From Oxyruncus cristatus (taxonomy: Eukaryota; Chordata; Aves; Passeriformes; Cotingidae): DNA of 64,000 nt. This document shows, in pieces, positions 1 through 13,995 of the stretch; positions within the stretch are counted from its first letter, which is position 1, and each line of letters starts with the position of its first letter. Under the pieces are notes generated by a model. It was not told the origin of the DNA and did no database searches. It saw only the letters and a list, made by a program, of their open reading frames with translations. The DNA lies in the NCBI GenBank assembly GCA_013399855.1, contig VXAY01007484.1:506212-570211 (forward strand), in the 5' to 3' direction. A program made the position numbers and the translations under genes.

Positions 1-95
1 TTCCTTGGAGAGATTCAAGACTGGATCAGACATAGCAACCTGATCAAGGCTGGTCCTCTTTTTAGAAGAGAGTTGTAAATGATGTCCCTTTAAAA
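1..95 (+). repeat. Old CR1 LINE fragment cut by window edge
   Basis: The words GGAGAGATTCAAGACTGGAT and AGCAACCTGATC followed by a degraded GTTG...ATGATGTCCCTTT follow the order of the CR1 3' untranslated region (a CCTTGGAG-ATTCAAAAC-type run, then GCAACCTG, then ATGATCT...GTCCCTTT). The copy is highly decayed and its left part is outside the window. Confidence 0.5.
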
Positions 96-1204
96 CTAAA
101 TTATTCTATGACAGTTTTATGAAGGAGAAATGAAAATTTTCTTGGCCTAAGTCAGACTCCAGTTCCAAGTCTGAAATCAAGTTAAGTGCTGTGAATAGTA
201 GGTTGCATACCTGTGACTCAAATTTGGCCATCCACATCTACTGTACTCCAAATAGAAAACAATGCAAAATATCTTGTTGCTGCATAGGATGTAAATTTTT
301 TATTATGAGCATGAAACAATAAAACATAGAATTGGCTTGAGCTTTTCCTGATACTTGTACATAGGCATACAGTGGTGAAAACTGTGGATGGAAGACAGTG
401 GTTAGTAGTATGCTATTTTTGTGAGCGTGCAGTATGGAAGGGTGTTCCATGTGCAGAGCAGAAGCTGGAGCCATGTCTCTGCACAAAGTAAAGCTCTTCT
501 ACATTTCTACCTTCCAAGGGAAAACCTGGCACTACTGTTTCTTGCAGATGCATTCTGTGCAAAACAGAAGCTCCTGAATTGTTTTCCTCTGTAGTGCTAA
601 TGCTGATTACATACATTACATACCCATATATTTTTAAGCACTGCTCTTGGTACTGTTTCAGTAAAAAGAATTGAATTCCCAAAATAATTTGGACAAAAAC
701 ATGACAGCAAAATAAATGGATGACTGGCAGCATGATTTTTGAGGACATAATATTGATAAAATCCTTGCTGATGTAAATGAGAAAAATAATCTAAGCTTCT
801 GAAGATAGTGTCTTCCTGCCTCTAGTTTGAACCACACAGTTACTAGATTAGATAATTTGTCTGATAGAAATTATCTTTTTTACCAGGGTGTATTGAATGT
901 CACTGCTGTCCCCTGAGATCCTTATATTTGTAAACATTACGGGGTGCTCATTTGATCAAGTTGTTGAGGCTCGTGCTTGTAGCACTAAGAGATTCTGACC
1001 GACTCTGTCATGGTACCTAAATTGCAGTTTTTTATAAATATTGAGGCAAAGAATTACTCCTATTTCATTATTTGAATAATAATTTCAGGCTATTTTAAAC
1101 ACTCTTTAAATAATTAATGTGATAATCTGGTAACATTTCAGAGATGGAAATTAAGAACTTGGACACTTAGCAGATGACAGCCCCTGCTGCTGATGTTCTG
1201 TGAG

Positions 1205-1705
1205 ATGATGAATTGATACTGTGTCCAGTTTGAGGCCCACCAGTAATGACATTAATAAACTGAGGAAAATTCAGGGGGAATCCTCCAAGACGATGGAGGC
1301 TGGAGCACTTGATCTGTGAAGAGAAGCTGGGGGAGCTGGACTCGTTCATCCTGGAGCAGAGATGGCTTCATGGGACCTAGCCGTATCCCCAGGGCCTTCA
1401 GGGAGGTTCACGAGGAGTTAGATCTAGACTTTTCAAAGTGGTGGTTTCCAGGAGGAAAAGAGAAAACAGGCACAAACTGAAGTGAGAATCATAAGGAGAA
1501 ACATTTTCTCCATGAGAACAGCTGGGCAGTAACACAGTTTCCCCAGAGAGGTTGTGCAATGTCTGGCCTTAAAGATTTTCAAGACCCAACCAGATGAAAT
1601 TCCAAGAAACCTGGTATAACCTTCTGGATGACCTTGCTTAAACAGAGGATGTGACCAAGCAACCTCCTGAGGCCCCCTCCACTCTGAATTATTCTCTGAT
1701 TCTAT
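1205..1705 (+). repeat. CR1 LINE fragment, decayed, sense
   Basis: About 500 bp that follow the last part of CR1 ORF2 and its 3' end. The landmarks in order are TGTGTCCAGTTTGAGGCC, GGCTGGAGCACTTGATC, GAGAAGCTGGGGGAGCTGGA, AGACTTTTCAAAGTGGTGG, GAGGAAAAGAGAAAACAGGC, CCCAGAGAGGTTGTG, AAGATTTTCAAGACCCAACC and finally GGCCCCCTCCACTCTGAATT with ATTCTCTGATTCT. It is strongly diverged, with many small indels and no open frame of use, which suggests an old insertion. Confidence 0.8.
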
Positions 1706-3762
1706 TTTTTCTCTGACTTCCAGATCTATGTGTCCCTCCTTCTGTTAAATAAGTTTGACTTTGGTATTGCAATAAATATGTGTCTAAATTGTTACGCTTA
1801 AGTGAAATATACTTCAGGGTAGGGCTGTGAAGTGCAATATTTTCGGTTTATTCAGAAGGCAAACAAAGACATATATTTTCATTTTCTGTGAGACAGGACT
1901 GACAGAAAGCACTTTGACACCAATTTAGATTACACAGAGAAACTGGAACAAAAACAATAACACCTCTGTGTATTGAATTAAATATAGAAAATTCATTTAA
2001 GAATGCCTTGAGTTCTTTACTGTAGGAAGAAAATAAAATAGAACGGTAATCACCTAGCTTTTGATTTTTGAATTATTACTAAGAGTTTACTGTTAGTTTA
2101 GGAATTTCAGCAACTGATATTTGTTTAGGGGAGAAAGTCAAAATAAAACATGAGAACAGTAAGGAATTTTTCCCTCAGTGCTGTGAGTTTGTTGATATGA
2201 CAAAGTATCTAAATGACAAGCTGTCTCTTCCGGTTCACAAAATTTGGCTGAATGTATAGTTAAAGGGTAGAAGACATAAAATATCCTCAAGAAATATCAG
2301 CTTTAGTTTTAAAACAGTGGGTTTACATGCGCCCTGAAAAAATGAAAGACAGATTTCTAAGCTTATATGAGACAAGAAAAAGAAACATCTACAAACAGGG
2401 ACTTGCATCATCTGGTTGTGTGGCACTGCGATATTTGAAGGTCAAATTGCAATGAAAGCTCTGGCTCCATCAACCACAATTCCTTGTAGGGGCAAAAAAG
2501 ACAAAAACAGCTCTGCAACTCCATCTCTGCATCTTTTACTAACATACTGCTTACTAGTGGAGATATTGAAGGACATCAATATGACATCAAGTCTTGATCA
2601 GTCATAGTCTTCCTGATTTTCCCCTTCTAACTTTGATATCTGTCACTAGAGAGAGCGTGTTCTTCCCTGCTTAGCACCTGACCATCATTTCCGCATTCCT
2701 GCACATGCCATCCTTCACTTATGAAATAATATATTCATGCCACAGGTAAGATTTATGAGATTAGAGAACATGGAGGACAACCTAAAAAATAGTATTTTGT
2801 CTATTGCATCTGTTCTTTCAGAAGTTAATTACACTAAGAATTGGAAAGTAATTGCAAATGTTCCCCTTTTGATACTGTTTCAGTGAATCGACCAGTAAGA
2901 GATGGCATACCTTTTGGAAACATTGTATGTTGTAAATATAGGTAAATTTCTTTGCTGTAAAATAGAGTATGGAGAAAATGGCAATTATTTTAGACCACTG
3001 TAGTTAAACTACTTTTCAAATTTGCATTTGTATGTTCAATACAAGATTATGAGTTGCACTTACAGCAGATGTTCTGCTCTTCCTTCTTGAGAAATGTTTT
3101 ACATTATTCTGTCTTTTTTTTTGCTGTTCTGAGCTATACTTGATACTTTTCTCTCAGATCTGAAGACATACTAAACTTGACCTTCCATTTCTAGCTAAGC
3201 AGTTAAAGTCCATACTTGGGCTAGAATTCATCTGTAGAAAATTTACATTAGGAAGACTCTTGTGAAAGCTTCTTGAATCATATCCCATATAAAAATATTC
3301 ATATTGTACAAGCAAATGACAAAGAACCTAGTTTCAGCGTCAGGCTGAATGACAACTCCTGAGAGGTTGTTTGGCTACATGTTTTCTGAATGACAAGTCA
3401 TCATTCCATACTAAATACGTGTGCCGACCACTTATGTACTGGAAATGTATCAGGGATCTTCTCAGAATGCTTGCATAAAACGTGTGCATTTTCTTGTCAT
3501 TGGTATAATTGACTAGCGTAGATCCTCATTGTGAAACAGACTGGGAATATATTCTCAAATACATGCATATGTATATCCTTGAACACATCACTTTTCACTT
3601 TCTCTTATTTACACAGAAACATAAATACCAAGGACACAATGAAGTCTGTGAATCTCCACTGAGAGTTTTATATGTGAGATAAATACAGGTGGATGCTTAG
3701 GATGAGACTAGCTGAGCAATAGACACTTGCATTTAACCCAAATCTATCCAAACATTCAAACA

Positions 3763-3840
3763 CTTTTTTCTCTTTTTTTCCTTTCCTTTTCTTTTCTTTT
3801 TTTTTTTTTCTAGGTTTTTTTTTTCTTTTTTGAAATGAAN
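3763..3840. repeat. Polypyrimidine tract ending near an ambiguous base
   Basis: A run of T with scattered C, with a 13-base T run and a TAGG interruption. The single N of the window is at 3840, a few bases after the tract, which suggests a base-calling or polishing problem caused by it. Confidence 0.85.
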
Positions 3841-5763
3841 GTGTATTATTTTATTCTTCATGAAAGATGACATAAGTTAATGATCCTGGAGATCACATTT
3901 TATATTATATAAGAAAAAGGCAGGACAACAGCACTTTACCAAGAAGTCATTGAACAGTCTGTTGGAGGCAAGCAGAATTTGCATCCCCTTCATAGCCAAT
4001 GTATTGGACATGCCTTCTCCACAGGCAGAGTGTCATAAGCATCTGTGCCAGCTCTACTGAAAGGCAGTATCCGTAAGATCTAAGAAGACTGACCAGTCAC
4101 TGCTTTTGTCTACAAAATGCTTCAGGAAAGGTTCACAAGTCTTCCAGGGAAATTCACTGCAGTAAGATAAAATGACACTTAAGAAAAACTGTAAAGAAAA
4201 GAAAACTGGAATTTCATTTATTTTCCCAGTAATTCCAGTGACCAAGAATGCAATCACTAAGATAACTAGAAAACAATGGACTTCAATCAAGGTGGGGATA
4301 AACAAAAGTAATTACAAACTAATGAAAAAAAAAATGCATAAATGGGTGTAGTTTTATTTTCAGTGAATGTATTCTGTTTGCTTTGCTGAAGGACTGAACC
4401 CTATTTATGTTGCATTCAGATTAATATTTTTCAAGCTAAACTTTTTGAAACAACTGATTTCTGTTCTCTGATGACGTCACTGTTTTACATATTTTCCATT
4501 GTCATATTATTTAAAAGGTTATCTGTTTATTTTGTCTCTGGTTTTTTGAATCTGCTGTTTGGTTGTTGGTTTGGCTTTTTCTTTTTAATTTTTATTTTTA
4601 TAATAGTTATTTCCAAACTTCAGAACATCAAATTTTTCTATCTCTCAGAAGCTGTTGTAAACCACATTGCACCTCCATCCTCAAGTGGTTAATTCATATC
4701 CCCATAAACAGTACTAGGCTTCTTTGACCAGTTACATATTTCTGTAGCACCACTTCATGACCCACTGAGGATTCCAGGACTGTTGGACAGAAATCGGTGT
4801 TTACTACTTTACTTGACAAATGTGTAAAGTATTGGTTAAACAGCTTGGATATTCTTTATCATCTTGATTATAGCATACCTATTCAACTATTATTTCAAGG
4901 GGTAAAAGTTCAAACAGGGGAGCCAAACCATTTATTTCTAATGTCTATTACAATCAGCGTTAAGAGTGAGACAGATTTTTAAAAAGTCCTTAACAAGACA
5001 TTGGGAACTTAAATAATACTGCAGTGCAGCCTCATGCATTGAATAATAAGATAGATGAGATGAAACACAAGTGATATCCTTTCACAAGCAATAGTTTTCA
5101 CATTATTTATTTATGATAGGAATGTATATTAACAGCTGTTATATTTTTTTAGTTTGATTATAAACACTAAAATATATGAGTGTATTTAAATTTTCCAGGG
5201 TACGCCTAAAAAAACTACTGATTGAATTGCAATTAAATAGAGCATGACTATGAAAAATCACTATGAGAGTGTAGGACTTGTTTGTTTCTTCCAGCACTCT
5301 CACTATTTGTATGTTAGAAATTAGTCCTATGAGAAAAAATATTGTTCCTCCTTCTATTTTTAGTTAGAAAACATTTTTAGCCTTTGTACATATATCCCAT
5401 CATATGTATCTAATAAGTTCCTTTTCAAATCTAAGGAACTAAGAAACACTGAAAGAACTTGAAAGTGTTTAAATAATGGTGACATTTAAAAGGAGAAAAG
5501 GTAGAAATTCTTATGCTGCATTTGTGAGGATGACGAGCAAGTTTACATGATAGCAATTGTCTTTTGTGCTGTCTACTCAAAATTTATACATACTGAAAGG
5601 TATTGCTCCTCTGACATTACAGGTGTCTTTAGAGAGGCAAATGTTTTCTTACAGTCTTTATAAAGTCAACACAGTAAAGTAGATCTATAACAAAAGCATG
5701 TCTTTCTTATTTTGAAAACCTTTTTCTTCCACTGAAATTAAAAGCAATAAACGTCTTAATGGT

Positions 5764-6010
5764 CTTAAGCTGTGCCAGGGGAGGTTTAGGTTAGATATTA
5801 GGAAGAAGTTCTTTACAGAGAGGGTAATCAGGCATTGGAATGGGCTGCCCAGGGAAGTGGTAGATTCTCCACCCCTGGAGGTTTTTAAGATGAGACTGGA
5901 TGTGGCACTTAGTGCCATAGTCTAGTAACCACGGTGGTAGTGGATCAAGGGTTGGACTTGATGATCTCTGAGGTCCTTTCCAACCTGTGTGATTCTGTGA
6001 TTCTGTGTGA
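5764..6010 (+). repeat. CR1 LINE 3' end, sense
   Basis: A well-preserved CR1 3' end. It reads GGGGAGGTTTAGGTTAGATA, TAGGAAGAAGTTCTTTACAG, CATTGGAATGGGCTGCCCAG, GGAAGTGGT, CACCCCTGGAGGTTTTTAAG, GGTTGGACTTGATGATCTC and GAGGTCCTTTCCAACCTGTG, and ends in the avian CR1 terminal repeat GATTCTGTGATTCTGTG. The clear terminal repeat and modest divergence make it younger than the copy at 1205. The short minus-strand open frame across it is only the antisense of this element. Confidence 0.93.
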
Positions 6011-9000
6011 AACAGGAAATACTAGATGTTTTTTTGCATGCTGGATTAAATCTGGGAGTTGTTTTAAGATGGACATTTATTGCAGCATTATGGTGGTGCG
6101 AATTCCATTACCCTCTTTTCTCCCATGAGTGGCTTGCCAAGGTCTAGAAGGTAAGAGTTTCTAAGTGTCAATCAGGCTCAGCAGACTGAGCTGCAGTTTG
6201 TTCTGCTTACGTATATTTTTCAACAAACAGGTAGCCAGAAGATGGAGTCTATCAAATTATAAATCAATGTAAAATCCTTTAATACATATAACAATTTTCT
6301 ATATTGTAGAAAAATATGAAGAACATTAGGTATATATGCAGGTTGTTTAACATTTGGAGCTGTCATCTTTGTCCTTGAGGAGAGGTATCTTATAATACAG
6401 TTACTGCCACAATAAGAAGGTCTATGAGGTTAAGGGCTGAATTTGCCTTAATTTGGAAATTATTGGAAAAATTCTATGCTCATATCCTACTTTCCTATGT
6501 ACCTTTAAAAAAATTAGTTAGTTCACTGCTATACTGACAAGAGTAAAAAACTGTTTCTTCACCTTTTACTTACAAAGAGCAAACACAGTTATGGAAATTT
6601 ATACTTGCTTTTTTGTTACTTCTCTATATGTGTTATGTTTCTATATATGAGAGGAATCCTTTACCATCTTCTTTTACCAGGGATCTGTTGAAAAAATAAT
6701 TACATTAAGAAAAGAATCTGAAGACCAATGAAATAGTAAAGTACCTCTGAATGCACTTTATTAATTCTCCTTTAAATTCAAATGTCTACACTACAGACAG
6801 CTGCTACTGATCTAATTATTTAGATTTCCTGCTTAACCTGTTATATTACTAGGATTCAATTAATTCACATCAAGTTGGCATCTAAAATAGGTCAACGGAA
6901 TCAGGCCTTTGAAATGTCTATTTCTTTGCGTTGTCTTGGAAGGAAGATTAGGATGACTGGCTCAGAATGTAGCTGTCAGGCTACTGAACCCCACACTGAG
7001 ATTAAAATTTAGCACAAACTAGTATTGCTTTTGTTGTAAAGCATTAGAAGGAAAAACTCATTCCAAGAACACAAATTAAGCACAAATAATAAGGATAACA
7101 ATTTAAAAAGTTGCTTTAATAAATTCAAAATAATTTGCATAAAACTCAATTTTAAAAAAGACTTTCTTGGCATTAATATAGTACTGTTACCTTTAACTAT
7201 AAGCACACATGAACCTCCTCAGTTACTAGTCACCATTTATTTACTCACTCTACCATTCATTTTAAGTTTGCTTACATTTGATTCATATTTGGTAGACCAT
7301 AGTTATTTATGATAGGACTATCTGAATCAGTAAGTGTAAATATTCTAACATGATAGTTTTAATGAGCTTAATTACAGGTAATTTTAATCTACAAACAATG
7401 CTTGCATTGTTAGTTGGAAACGTATAATATCTATTAACAATTTACTTGGATAAAACTAATGTATACTACCACTGAAGTTGTTCTTGTCAAGAATTTGCAA
7501 TTACACTGATAAAATCCCATTCATCTCCTTAGAGTAGGAAGCATATACAATGGATTACAATTAATTAAACAAAATAATTTCTATTAAATTACATTGATAG
7601 AATGGGTGCAATTTTCCCCAGGTATTTAGGTACCATCTCCTTAAACATCAGTCCTTCAAATGACATTTCATCAATCATTATTACAGTGATAACACTGTGA
7701 TAATCTGGCACCATTTTCCTATGTTTTCCCACATCACTGAAAAGCTTTCACTATTTTTTCTTCATCTTTTCTAACAGTATCTTTTAGTTTGCTATTATTT
7801 TTTGTATAAAAAATTTGTGCATGAGATTTGTGTTAAAAGCTATATTCCACTGTATGCAAACATTTATGTACATATTCAAATCAGTTGAGTATACCCACTG
7901 AGTTCAAGAGGACCATTACATGGAGCAACCTCCAACAATCACATAATGTTTAATTGTAGGATCAGTTAAACTGACTAGGAGACTGATTCAGAAGCTCAGA
8001 TATTTTCTTTTAAGAAAAGGAAATGGTGGAAAAGTTTTTTTTCTTTCTCTTACCTTTAACTCCACTAGAATTTTTTTGTTTAGGTTAAGGCATTTATCAC
8101 TAAGATGTTTTCTGGAAGGCAAATGAATCTCATAACTTTTCTCTGAAGCTTTCCAGATTTGTCAACCTCTTTTTACAAGTATGGCATCAGAACAAAGTAT
8201 CATACTTACATGACAGAGAAGTTTTCAAAGAACCTGATTTTCAAACAGCAAAATATCAGCGCTTTTTGCTAAAAAGAACCACAACTCTCACTGGAGTTAG
8301 GGAAAACAAACTATTTTTATAATGCATAATGTTAATCATCTAGAAGCCAACAATTATGAGTAATATTTTCCTTCTGAAATATTGCAGACACACGTAATGC
8401 AAAATTTCACCCATTATTTTTTGTAGCAAAGCTCTTTTACTAGGTTATATCCTTTGTAAATTAATACCTTAAATTCAGGAACAATTCTTTCAGTACATCT
8501 GAGGTTACTGATCTGTTTGTTCTAAGCCATTCAAAGATCATCTGGCAATATTGCTGCAGAAACTGTTGTTCTGTAACTACTTAATCTGTGGATTTTGTTT
8601 CACTTATTTTTCCTTTTATATTCATTACTATCCAATTAATTCTTTACATAAATTCATAATATTAAAATCTGGAGAGTTGCCTTCATAGTCTTCATTTCAA
8701 AGTTTCTAATTATTTGGTCAACTTCACTATAAAATCCAGACATTATTTTTTCAACATGTTGCCACTTCAGTTTTCTGAATCGAATTTTCAATTCCTGCAC
8801 ACAGTGTACATAAGTTGGATTCTCTTCTTGATGGCAAAAATATATTATGTATTTAGTCTGTTCTACCAAAAGCTCAGTATATATTTAAAATTGCTAGACT
8901 TCTTTTAACAAGTTCCCTTCATATCCTCTTTTATGTCTGAATCTCTTTGAATGCCTGCTATAACTCCTTATGGTACCCTTCTACAAGGCCAGTTTTTAAT

Positions 9001-9055
9001 GGGTGGAGAACTAATGTATTCAGGGCTCAAATCTTCTCCAGCCTGAAATTTATCT

Positions 9056-9082
9056 TTTTTTTTTTCCTTTTTTTTTTTTTAA
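9056..9082. repeat. Poly-T tract
   Basis: Two T runs split by CC. It is a simple low-complexity sequence; no retrotransposed gene body is visible next to it on either side. Confidence 0.8.
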
Positions 9083-12079
9083 TCTTCATAGTGGTTGATT
9101 TTGCTCACACTACTCAATGCTTGCACCTTTCTGACCAGTTGCTTCTGTGTGGCAAAGCTTTGTCTTAATATAGCTCTCTGACATTAGTATGTGACAGAAT
9201 GAGAAAATAAGTGACATAGAATTAGAATACAAAGAGAGAGGTATGAGAAGTAAATGCCTTTATGAAAGCATTTGAAACTGCTTTACCCATGATCACATGA
9301 AATTATGAAACCTTCTAAGAAGGTTTAACTTTTCTGACATGATAAATAAATAGTGTGCCATTCATTTGCCACAAATTATATCATTAAAGGAATTTCCAGA
9401 ACACTTTCACTGTGCTATTAATCGATCTGTTCCAATTTACAGATTGAAAAGGTTAAAGTACATAGACAGTAATTTATAGTTGCTCAGCTGACTAGTGACA
9501 ATTTATTTATCTTTGATGATTCTTACTTGTTCAATTACATGCTCATACACTAAACTGTGATTTGCAGTGACTGGTATTAAGCAGAATAACATGCTCCAAT
9601 ACAAACTGCCTTATCAAAAACATTACCTAGCATCATATGTAACAACCAGCTGCTACCTAGGAAATACTTAGTATTTGTAAGGCCTTTATTTCCTGTTGAG
9701 CTATTCAGCTAAGATGAAGGTCTCCCAGATTTACTCCTTGAATGTGTCCAAACACTTAGTTATCTTGTCACAATTGACGTGTAGGTCATACTGGGCACTA
9801 AAACTCTTGGAGAAAATCAAATAAGTAATTTCTGGGAGATTATGACCTTATCGTTTTCTTTATGACAGAGCGGAAGTGAAGTATGGAGGCATTCATACAC
9901 ATTAGTCTAGGGAAAAGTCAGCACTGTGAAATGACTTGTCTAGAGTGGTGTCAGAATTTGGTATGCCATACCTTACAGATATGGTGTCTACAAGCCTCCA
10001 GGTGCTACTGGAACCTGGGTAATCATGCCATTCTCCAAACTTTAGATCTGAACAGCAGTTCTCAGATACTATATTTGTCCTAGTTCATTCATATAACTTG
10101 ATACTCTGATTATGTAAAATATGACAAAGTCAGGCAAAAAAAAATAATAGTAACTGAAATATTATCAAACGTCTTACATGTTATCTTCAGAAAAGGGACC
10201 CTGGTAGAGCAGACTTTTATTTTCTGCAGATTTTTTGTTCTTCTTTGTTCTTCTCCAATGCAAAAGCTGTGGAAGTTTTAAAGTTTTTAATTTGGGTGAG
10301 ATCAGTGCCATCACTTTTGTACCTGGGAAAGCTTACTTTCTTTACCGCCTTTCCATGATGAGAATAATTTAATTCCTTAATTCTTTTATACCCTTTCTTC
10401 TGATAAGTTCCAGCTTTGGCCAACTCAGATTTGGAACTTAAGAGATGTAGGAAAAAGTTTTGTAATGTTTTCCTCAACACGTGGAAGTGAAGCTATTATG
10501 TTATCTTTAGGACTAGAGTCCATGAACTAAAATTAGTAAATACATATATAAGCATTGTTTTACTTTCTAGTATGAATTTGCTCAATGAAATACAGAATAA
10601 GTTATCCTTAATGGCTTGTTCGCACAGAGTGGTATAAAAAGGTTTTTTCTCTCTCTTACCATTACAGCCTCCTGTGAACCATAAGACCTATACAGTGTTT
10701 TCCAATAAGCTATATGGAGGAGATTAATTGCTGTTAATTTCATGTTACATCACATGATAGGAAACTGTACTGTGCTAGTCATTCCATATTTAATCATGTA
10801 AAATCCTAACTCGCTGTGATCTTTAGTCACTAATTAAAGGAAAGAAAAGTCACATCTAATTGAAGAAAGTTACAAGAAATGAAATGGTGTTTGCAGTATG
10901 TCCTTGAATGTTTGGAATTAATTTAATTGAAAAAAAGTGACTAAAGGAGCAACCAATAAAAAGGGAAGAAGCACTCATAAGCAGAAATGAAAAAATTAAG
11001 AATGTTGAATTATCAGTATCATGTATATAGAATTTATACAAGTTAATATACTACTCAGTGCCAGGAAGTTCTATAATAAATGTTGCAAATAGAAATGTGT
11101 GCTTCTCAACCTGCAGATAACATTATGCAAAACAATGTGTTTATAAAAAAAAAAAACGTTGCATATATTACTCAAGTGAAAAAATATACTTGCTCAGAAG
11201 CTCTGGAAGCAGTATGATTTAGTGACCCACTTTACTTTGTGATTAAATGTTGGCATCTGTATTTGAAAATCTTTCATTTGTAACTTAAGATTGGTTGTTT
11301 ATGTCTTTGGTTTTATTGTTGCTCCTGACAGATCATGAATAGAATAAAAGGATGAAAACCCCTTAACTATAATATTTCCACTTGATTCGGTATTTTGCCT
11401 TGGTATTTCAGTATACAGATGTGAAAGACAGCTGAGAAGTATGCTGCATTAATTCTTGTGAGAATAGATGAAACCTGACATACACAGAATGATTTTAGTT
11501 AATTAATCATAACCATCAACAACTGTAACCACTAACATCCCGGTCATGGTGCAATTTACATGCTAAGTTGAATCCTATAGCAGCTCTATAATTTTCAACA
11601 TAATCTTGTTATTTTACTCTGCATGTAAATGTTTCTTCTAATTCGCTTTGATCCAGCACTTCAGGATTTATGAGTGTAGAAAACCTGCTGAAGTTTAGGG
11701 AGATTTTGGTACTGACAAATTCCCTTTCTTCTTCAAGGCTCTGAGAAGAATTAAGCTTTAGTGACGATACTGATGGTATTACTTGCTGTTACTGAAAGTA
11801 GGTGTATCAAAATACAGAATTCTCCAAAGCTCTGAATATACATAAGGCTCCAGGGGTACCCTTCCCTGAAAGATTAGACTGTATAAAAAATGAGTAGCTA
11901 GTCAACAAAACTTCTTCAAGTGGAAGAAGCATAACAATTTCTAATTTATATAAAATCTGTATAGTGTCACAAGTAGTGAATGTTTTAATTGAAACGTAGT
12001 GTTCCCTTTTAACAAGTATGGCACATTCCATAAAGGAAAAATCTATAATTTATCTTTAATAAAACATTTTATTTTTCTA

Positions 12080-12105
12080 ATTAATAATAATAATAAATAT
12101 AAATC
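12080..12105. repeat. AAT microsatellite
   Basis: A short run of AAT/ATA repeats within AT-rich sequence, just before the LTR fragment. Confidence 0.7.
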
Positions 12106-12212
12106 ATCTAATTTGCAAAGGAAATTAAAAAGCAGGAATTATTATACTAGATTTCATACAAGATTCTATAAATCAATTTAGGAATAGTTATATATGTTTC
12201 TTGACCAGAGGT

Positions 12213-12565
12213 CATGGTTTAACCCCAACCAGCAACTAAATACCACACAGATGCTCACTCACTGACCCCCCCTACCCCATGAGATGGAGAATAGAATCAG
12301 AATAAAATAAATCCCATGGGTCAAGACTTGCTGACAGTTTAACAATTGAAGTAAAATAAAATAATGAGAATAAAAATAGAAAGAATAATACTTATGGTAC
12401 TGACAATAGCAATGCTAATCATAATTAAAAGGGAGAAAACAGGAAAAGAGAGAAAAATAAAACCCAAGAGAAACAAGTATTGCAAAACACAATTGCCCGC
12501 CACCCACTAACCAATGCCCAGCCCATTCCCCCAGTAGTGATCAGTGCCTCCTGGCCAACTCCCTA
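12213..12565 (+). mobile_element. Partial bird endogenous retrovirus LTR
   Basis: The segment begins TCATGGTTTAACCCCAACC, then CAGCAACTAAATACCACACA and GCTCACTCACTGACCCCCCC, followed by an A-rich middle, and then GATGCCCAGCCCATTCCCCC, AGTGATCAGTGCCTCCTGGC and CAACTCCC. This order matches an LTR abundant in bird genomes that I remember as starting TGTCATGGTTTAACCCCAGC. Only the 5' portion is here; the LTR's usual 3' half ending in CA is missing. There is no internal retroviral coding sequence on either side, so it is a truncated solo-LTR relic. The family name (TguLTR5-like) is a guess. Confidence 0.7.
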
Positions 12566-13802
12566 CATATTTTTTCTGAGAAAAAAATATCTTGTAGTAT
12601 CTGAGTATGATTCTGGAAGATGTTGATCTAAATATAATAAGTACAGTATCTTGTGCCTTCTCAAGCTTTTACATTTTCAGAGAGGAGTCCTAAAGCATTC
12701 TTCTGTGCTCATCATCGTCTTTTGTCAGCACTCCCTGAAAACATCTGTATAACCAGTTCCTTTGCTTAAAACTCTTCAGGGGTTCTGCAGATATACAGAG
12801 TGTGGCTGTTGTGCAGGCTTGAAATACATAATTTTTTCTCTATACTTCCTGTATTTCTGTTTTTGGATAGTAACTTTGAGAAAAAAAATGACCTTTTTCA
12901 GGTCGTGTCAGACTGATAATCCCTGAAGGATTCAAAAGCTTTCTGGTAATAAATAATAACAGCAACAATGATAATATGCATGATGCATTCTAAAATATTT
13001 GAATCTTGCCCTTATTTTGTCCCTAAAAGTCATATGGTAATGTGATTTTTGAAAATTCATGATATATGCTTTTCCCATTATCAACGGTGAGATGATGATT
13101 CCGTCATGGCAGAAATCTTTTTGTCTGAGTTTCCATTCACACCTTTTCTAGTTAATATTTTCAATATTAAGAGTAATTCTTAGGTACAATGAGTGACTCT
13201 AATAACACAACTCCGTCTACTTAAACTGGTATTCCTAGAAAATAGGTGTGTATCAATACAAAGTGATCTATTAATTTATTTGGACATTATCCTGTGAGTA
13301 TTGTATTTAATTCATCCGATGTAAAAGTTCCCTATGCAATCACTCATGTTATCTTTTCAATACCTTCTATAACTGATGTTTGTAGGCTATTAAAGAGAAC
13401 ATGTATATTTTCATTTTTTAGAGTGTACAGTCAAACCATGTTTTTGATTTAGGTTATAATGGGATTTTGCAAAACATGTTTTAATGGAGTTCTTTTCCCT
13501 GTAAATGTTACCTTTTTTAAACTACTACAATTCCAGCTCAAGGTCTGTTTCTTAGTCCTGGCTTTCAAACACAAGGAGAGGAAGGCTACCCTCTCTTAGT
13601 GACAATGCAATAAATAAGTTTGTCCTTGGCATGACAGGAGAATCCTACCTTGCGTAGAGCTATTTTTACCTAATTGGAAAGAATATTGCCTGTTTTATAC
13701 TTATCTTTAGGTATCTGCAGGGTACGTCTTTAAACATTTTAATACATATAATATTAGGTCCATTTTAAACTCCATAATAAATTTGCTTATAAAATAGTTT
13801 AA

Positions 13803-13995
13803 AATCACAGAACTGAGCTGGCAGAGGACAATATTCTACACCAGTCTAATTTCTGCTTTAAAATTGAATTGACTGGTTTAAGTCACTGACAATGAAGTGC
13901 AGAGGCTTCCACAGCTTCCATACCAGGTTACCAAACAGTAATTGCCTACAATAAAAACAAGGTCTGTTTTTCACCTTTAATTTGATCCTCATTTC
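13803..13995 (-). repeat. Possible very old LINE (CR1/L3-like) relic
   Basis: On the minus strand this AT-rich stretch faintly follows a CR1 3' part: on the + strand it reads AGGCTTCCACAGCTTCCATA then CCAGGTTACC and later TTTTTCACCTTTAATTTGAT, reminiscent of the antisense order 'ttccacaacc...aggcaacctgttcc...ttcttcctaatatcc'. The match is weak and could be chance. Confidence 0.3.

Noticed and set aside
10217..10480. An 87-residue lysine-rich open frame on the minus strand
   Set aside because: It looks mildly protein-like but matches no family I know, has no splice signals of note, and its composition is explained by AT-rich sequence. Without a homology search it cannot be supported.
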